DNA of 64,000 bases, from contig NMRA01000391.1 in assembly GCA_002633005.1 (NCBI GenBank), forward strand, positions 307,209-371,208, in the 5' to 3' direction. Shown here piece after piece: positions 62,921-64,000 of this stretch. Source of the stretch: Phoronis australis. Taxonomy: Eukaryota > Phoronida > Phoronidae. A program made the position numbers and the translations under genes. How positions within the stretch are numbered: position 1 is the first letter of the stretch; each line of letters begins with the position of its first letter. The notes beneath the pieces were generated by a model, which saw nothing but the letters and a program-made list of their open reading frames with translations, was not told the DNA's origin and did not search any database.

Positions 62921-64000
62921 TCTAATCCGTGGGACCTTATCGTCAATAGTTGTCTGCTAAAGTTGTCGCGAGGACCAAGCAAATTAAAATTAGGCGGAAA
63001 CATCAGAGATACTCTTACTGCACGTTTAGTTAAAGGTGCACTTCGCCACTGTTTGCTGTCACTGTTGACTTCTTAACTAAAACACCTTGATGGTTTAAAA
63101 AAAACATTACTACGCTTATATTACCTTGAAATGTGGAATTTTCGAATTCAAAGTTTTAGGGTTGGGAGGCGGGGCAAGCCCAATAAATTCTCAAACGTTT
63201 TCTTGAGTCGCTCATGGTTTCGATGTTCTTTTTGGTAATGAAAATAGAGCTCTACCACGCTAAGGAATATTATGAGACCAATTTTATGAAACTAAACGGC
63301 CGAATTCGATCTTCCTTTTTATCCAGATAAAAAGGGTGACATGCAGATTTAAATTATTTTTACTAACTGTTACATACTTCTCTGTGCAAAGGAGCACCCT
63401 TGTCCTATTTTATTGGTGCATACACACAAATTCAAAAATTACATCTATGTTCGATTTTGTTTATTTTGAAAAAAATATTTCACGTTGAAAGATCATATTT
63501 GGGAATAATCTACAAAAATGGTTTGCGTCAAAATTCGTTTTATGAATTTATTAAGTAAATTCGGGGAAAATAGGCATGACTCGTGAAAGTAATCGCGCAT
63601 ATAATTTCGTGCACTTGTTTTGTAATTTATGGTCGAAGAAAATGAACCGCTACGGAAACACAAACCACCGTAACCAAATATCAAAAATTAGTTAGGTTTT
63701 AGACAAACACTGCTTTCGTATTAAAAAACCCTGTCTATGAAACAACCAGAAAGAATATTATATAATTTTGTCACTGCGAGCAGACAGGAAAAGACAACAT
63801 ATTTTTCTTAAATATTCTGCCAAAACATGTCCGCAGAAGTAACTGACATATCGTCGCGAACAGTTGCTTGAAACTTCAAGGCACGGATTTAGATTTACAG
63901 TTATCGGATGATTTTGATTACGTTGGTAATAGACAGCTAAAACGTTCACAGACTCGCCTTCTGTCACAGAAAAACTTTTGATTAAAACGGCATAATGTTA
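62921..64000. other. Intergenic stretch at the window end
   Basis: AT-rich with short ORFs only. I see no gene or clear repeat. Confidence 0.5.

Overview
The window is eukaryotic, from an invertebrate animal: two intron-rich genes on the + strand, GT-AG introns plus one AT-AC intron, AT-rich non-coding DNA, long introns (one about 20 kb) and many small non-autonomous repeats. Two ambiguous bases (27743, 45438) suggest an older draft assembly. The two proteins resemble vertebrate and invertebrate-deuterostome homologues, so a non-vertebrate deuterostome (hemichordate, echinoderm or lancelet) is my best guess; the sequence alone does not settle it.

Region 1 (1-11738): the 3' half of a two-pore channel gene (TPC family, most like TPC3). 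The exons cover the second-domain S4 voltage sensor, S5, pore loop, S6 and cytoplasmic tail. The 5' half lies outside the window. Two alternative S4 exons, each exactly 82 bp and in the same phase, lie in tandem. Including both, or neither, makes an immediate stop, so only one per mRNA gives a channel. A later intron (6547-7360) is AT-AC with U12-type signals. The last exon's 3' end, stop codon included, has been copied into a 45-bp tandem repeat.

Region 2 (11739-19112): spacer with a diverged tandem repeat (15.7-17.3 kb). Near 18.44 kb is a cluster of a palindromic SMAD-binding element, a BMP activating-element-like site and a CACGTG E-box, which fits the negative-feedback wiring known for inhibitory SMAD genes.

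Region 3 (19113 to about 45030): a complete four-exon inhibitory SMAD (SMAD6/7, Dad-like) coding for 352 residues. It has MH1, a PPAY linker motif and MH2, and no C-terminal SSxS. The third intron, about 20 kb, contains only repeats and at least one decayed antisense coding remnant that I can see.

Region 4 (45031-64000): no convincing gene. It holds terminal-inverted-repeat elements, a 49-bp minisatellite with higher-order structure, a G-rich dispersed repeat and a complex repeat field at 60.5-62.9 kb. The two genes have no obvious functional link: one is an ion channel, the other a TGF-beta/BMP antagonist. They are simply adjacent and co-oriented.
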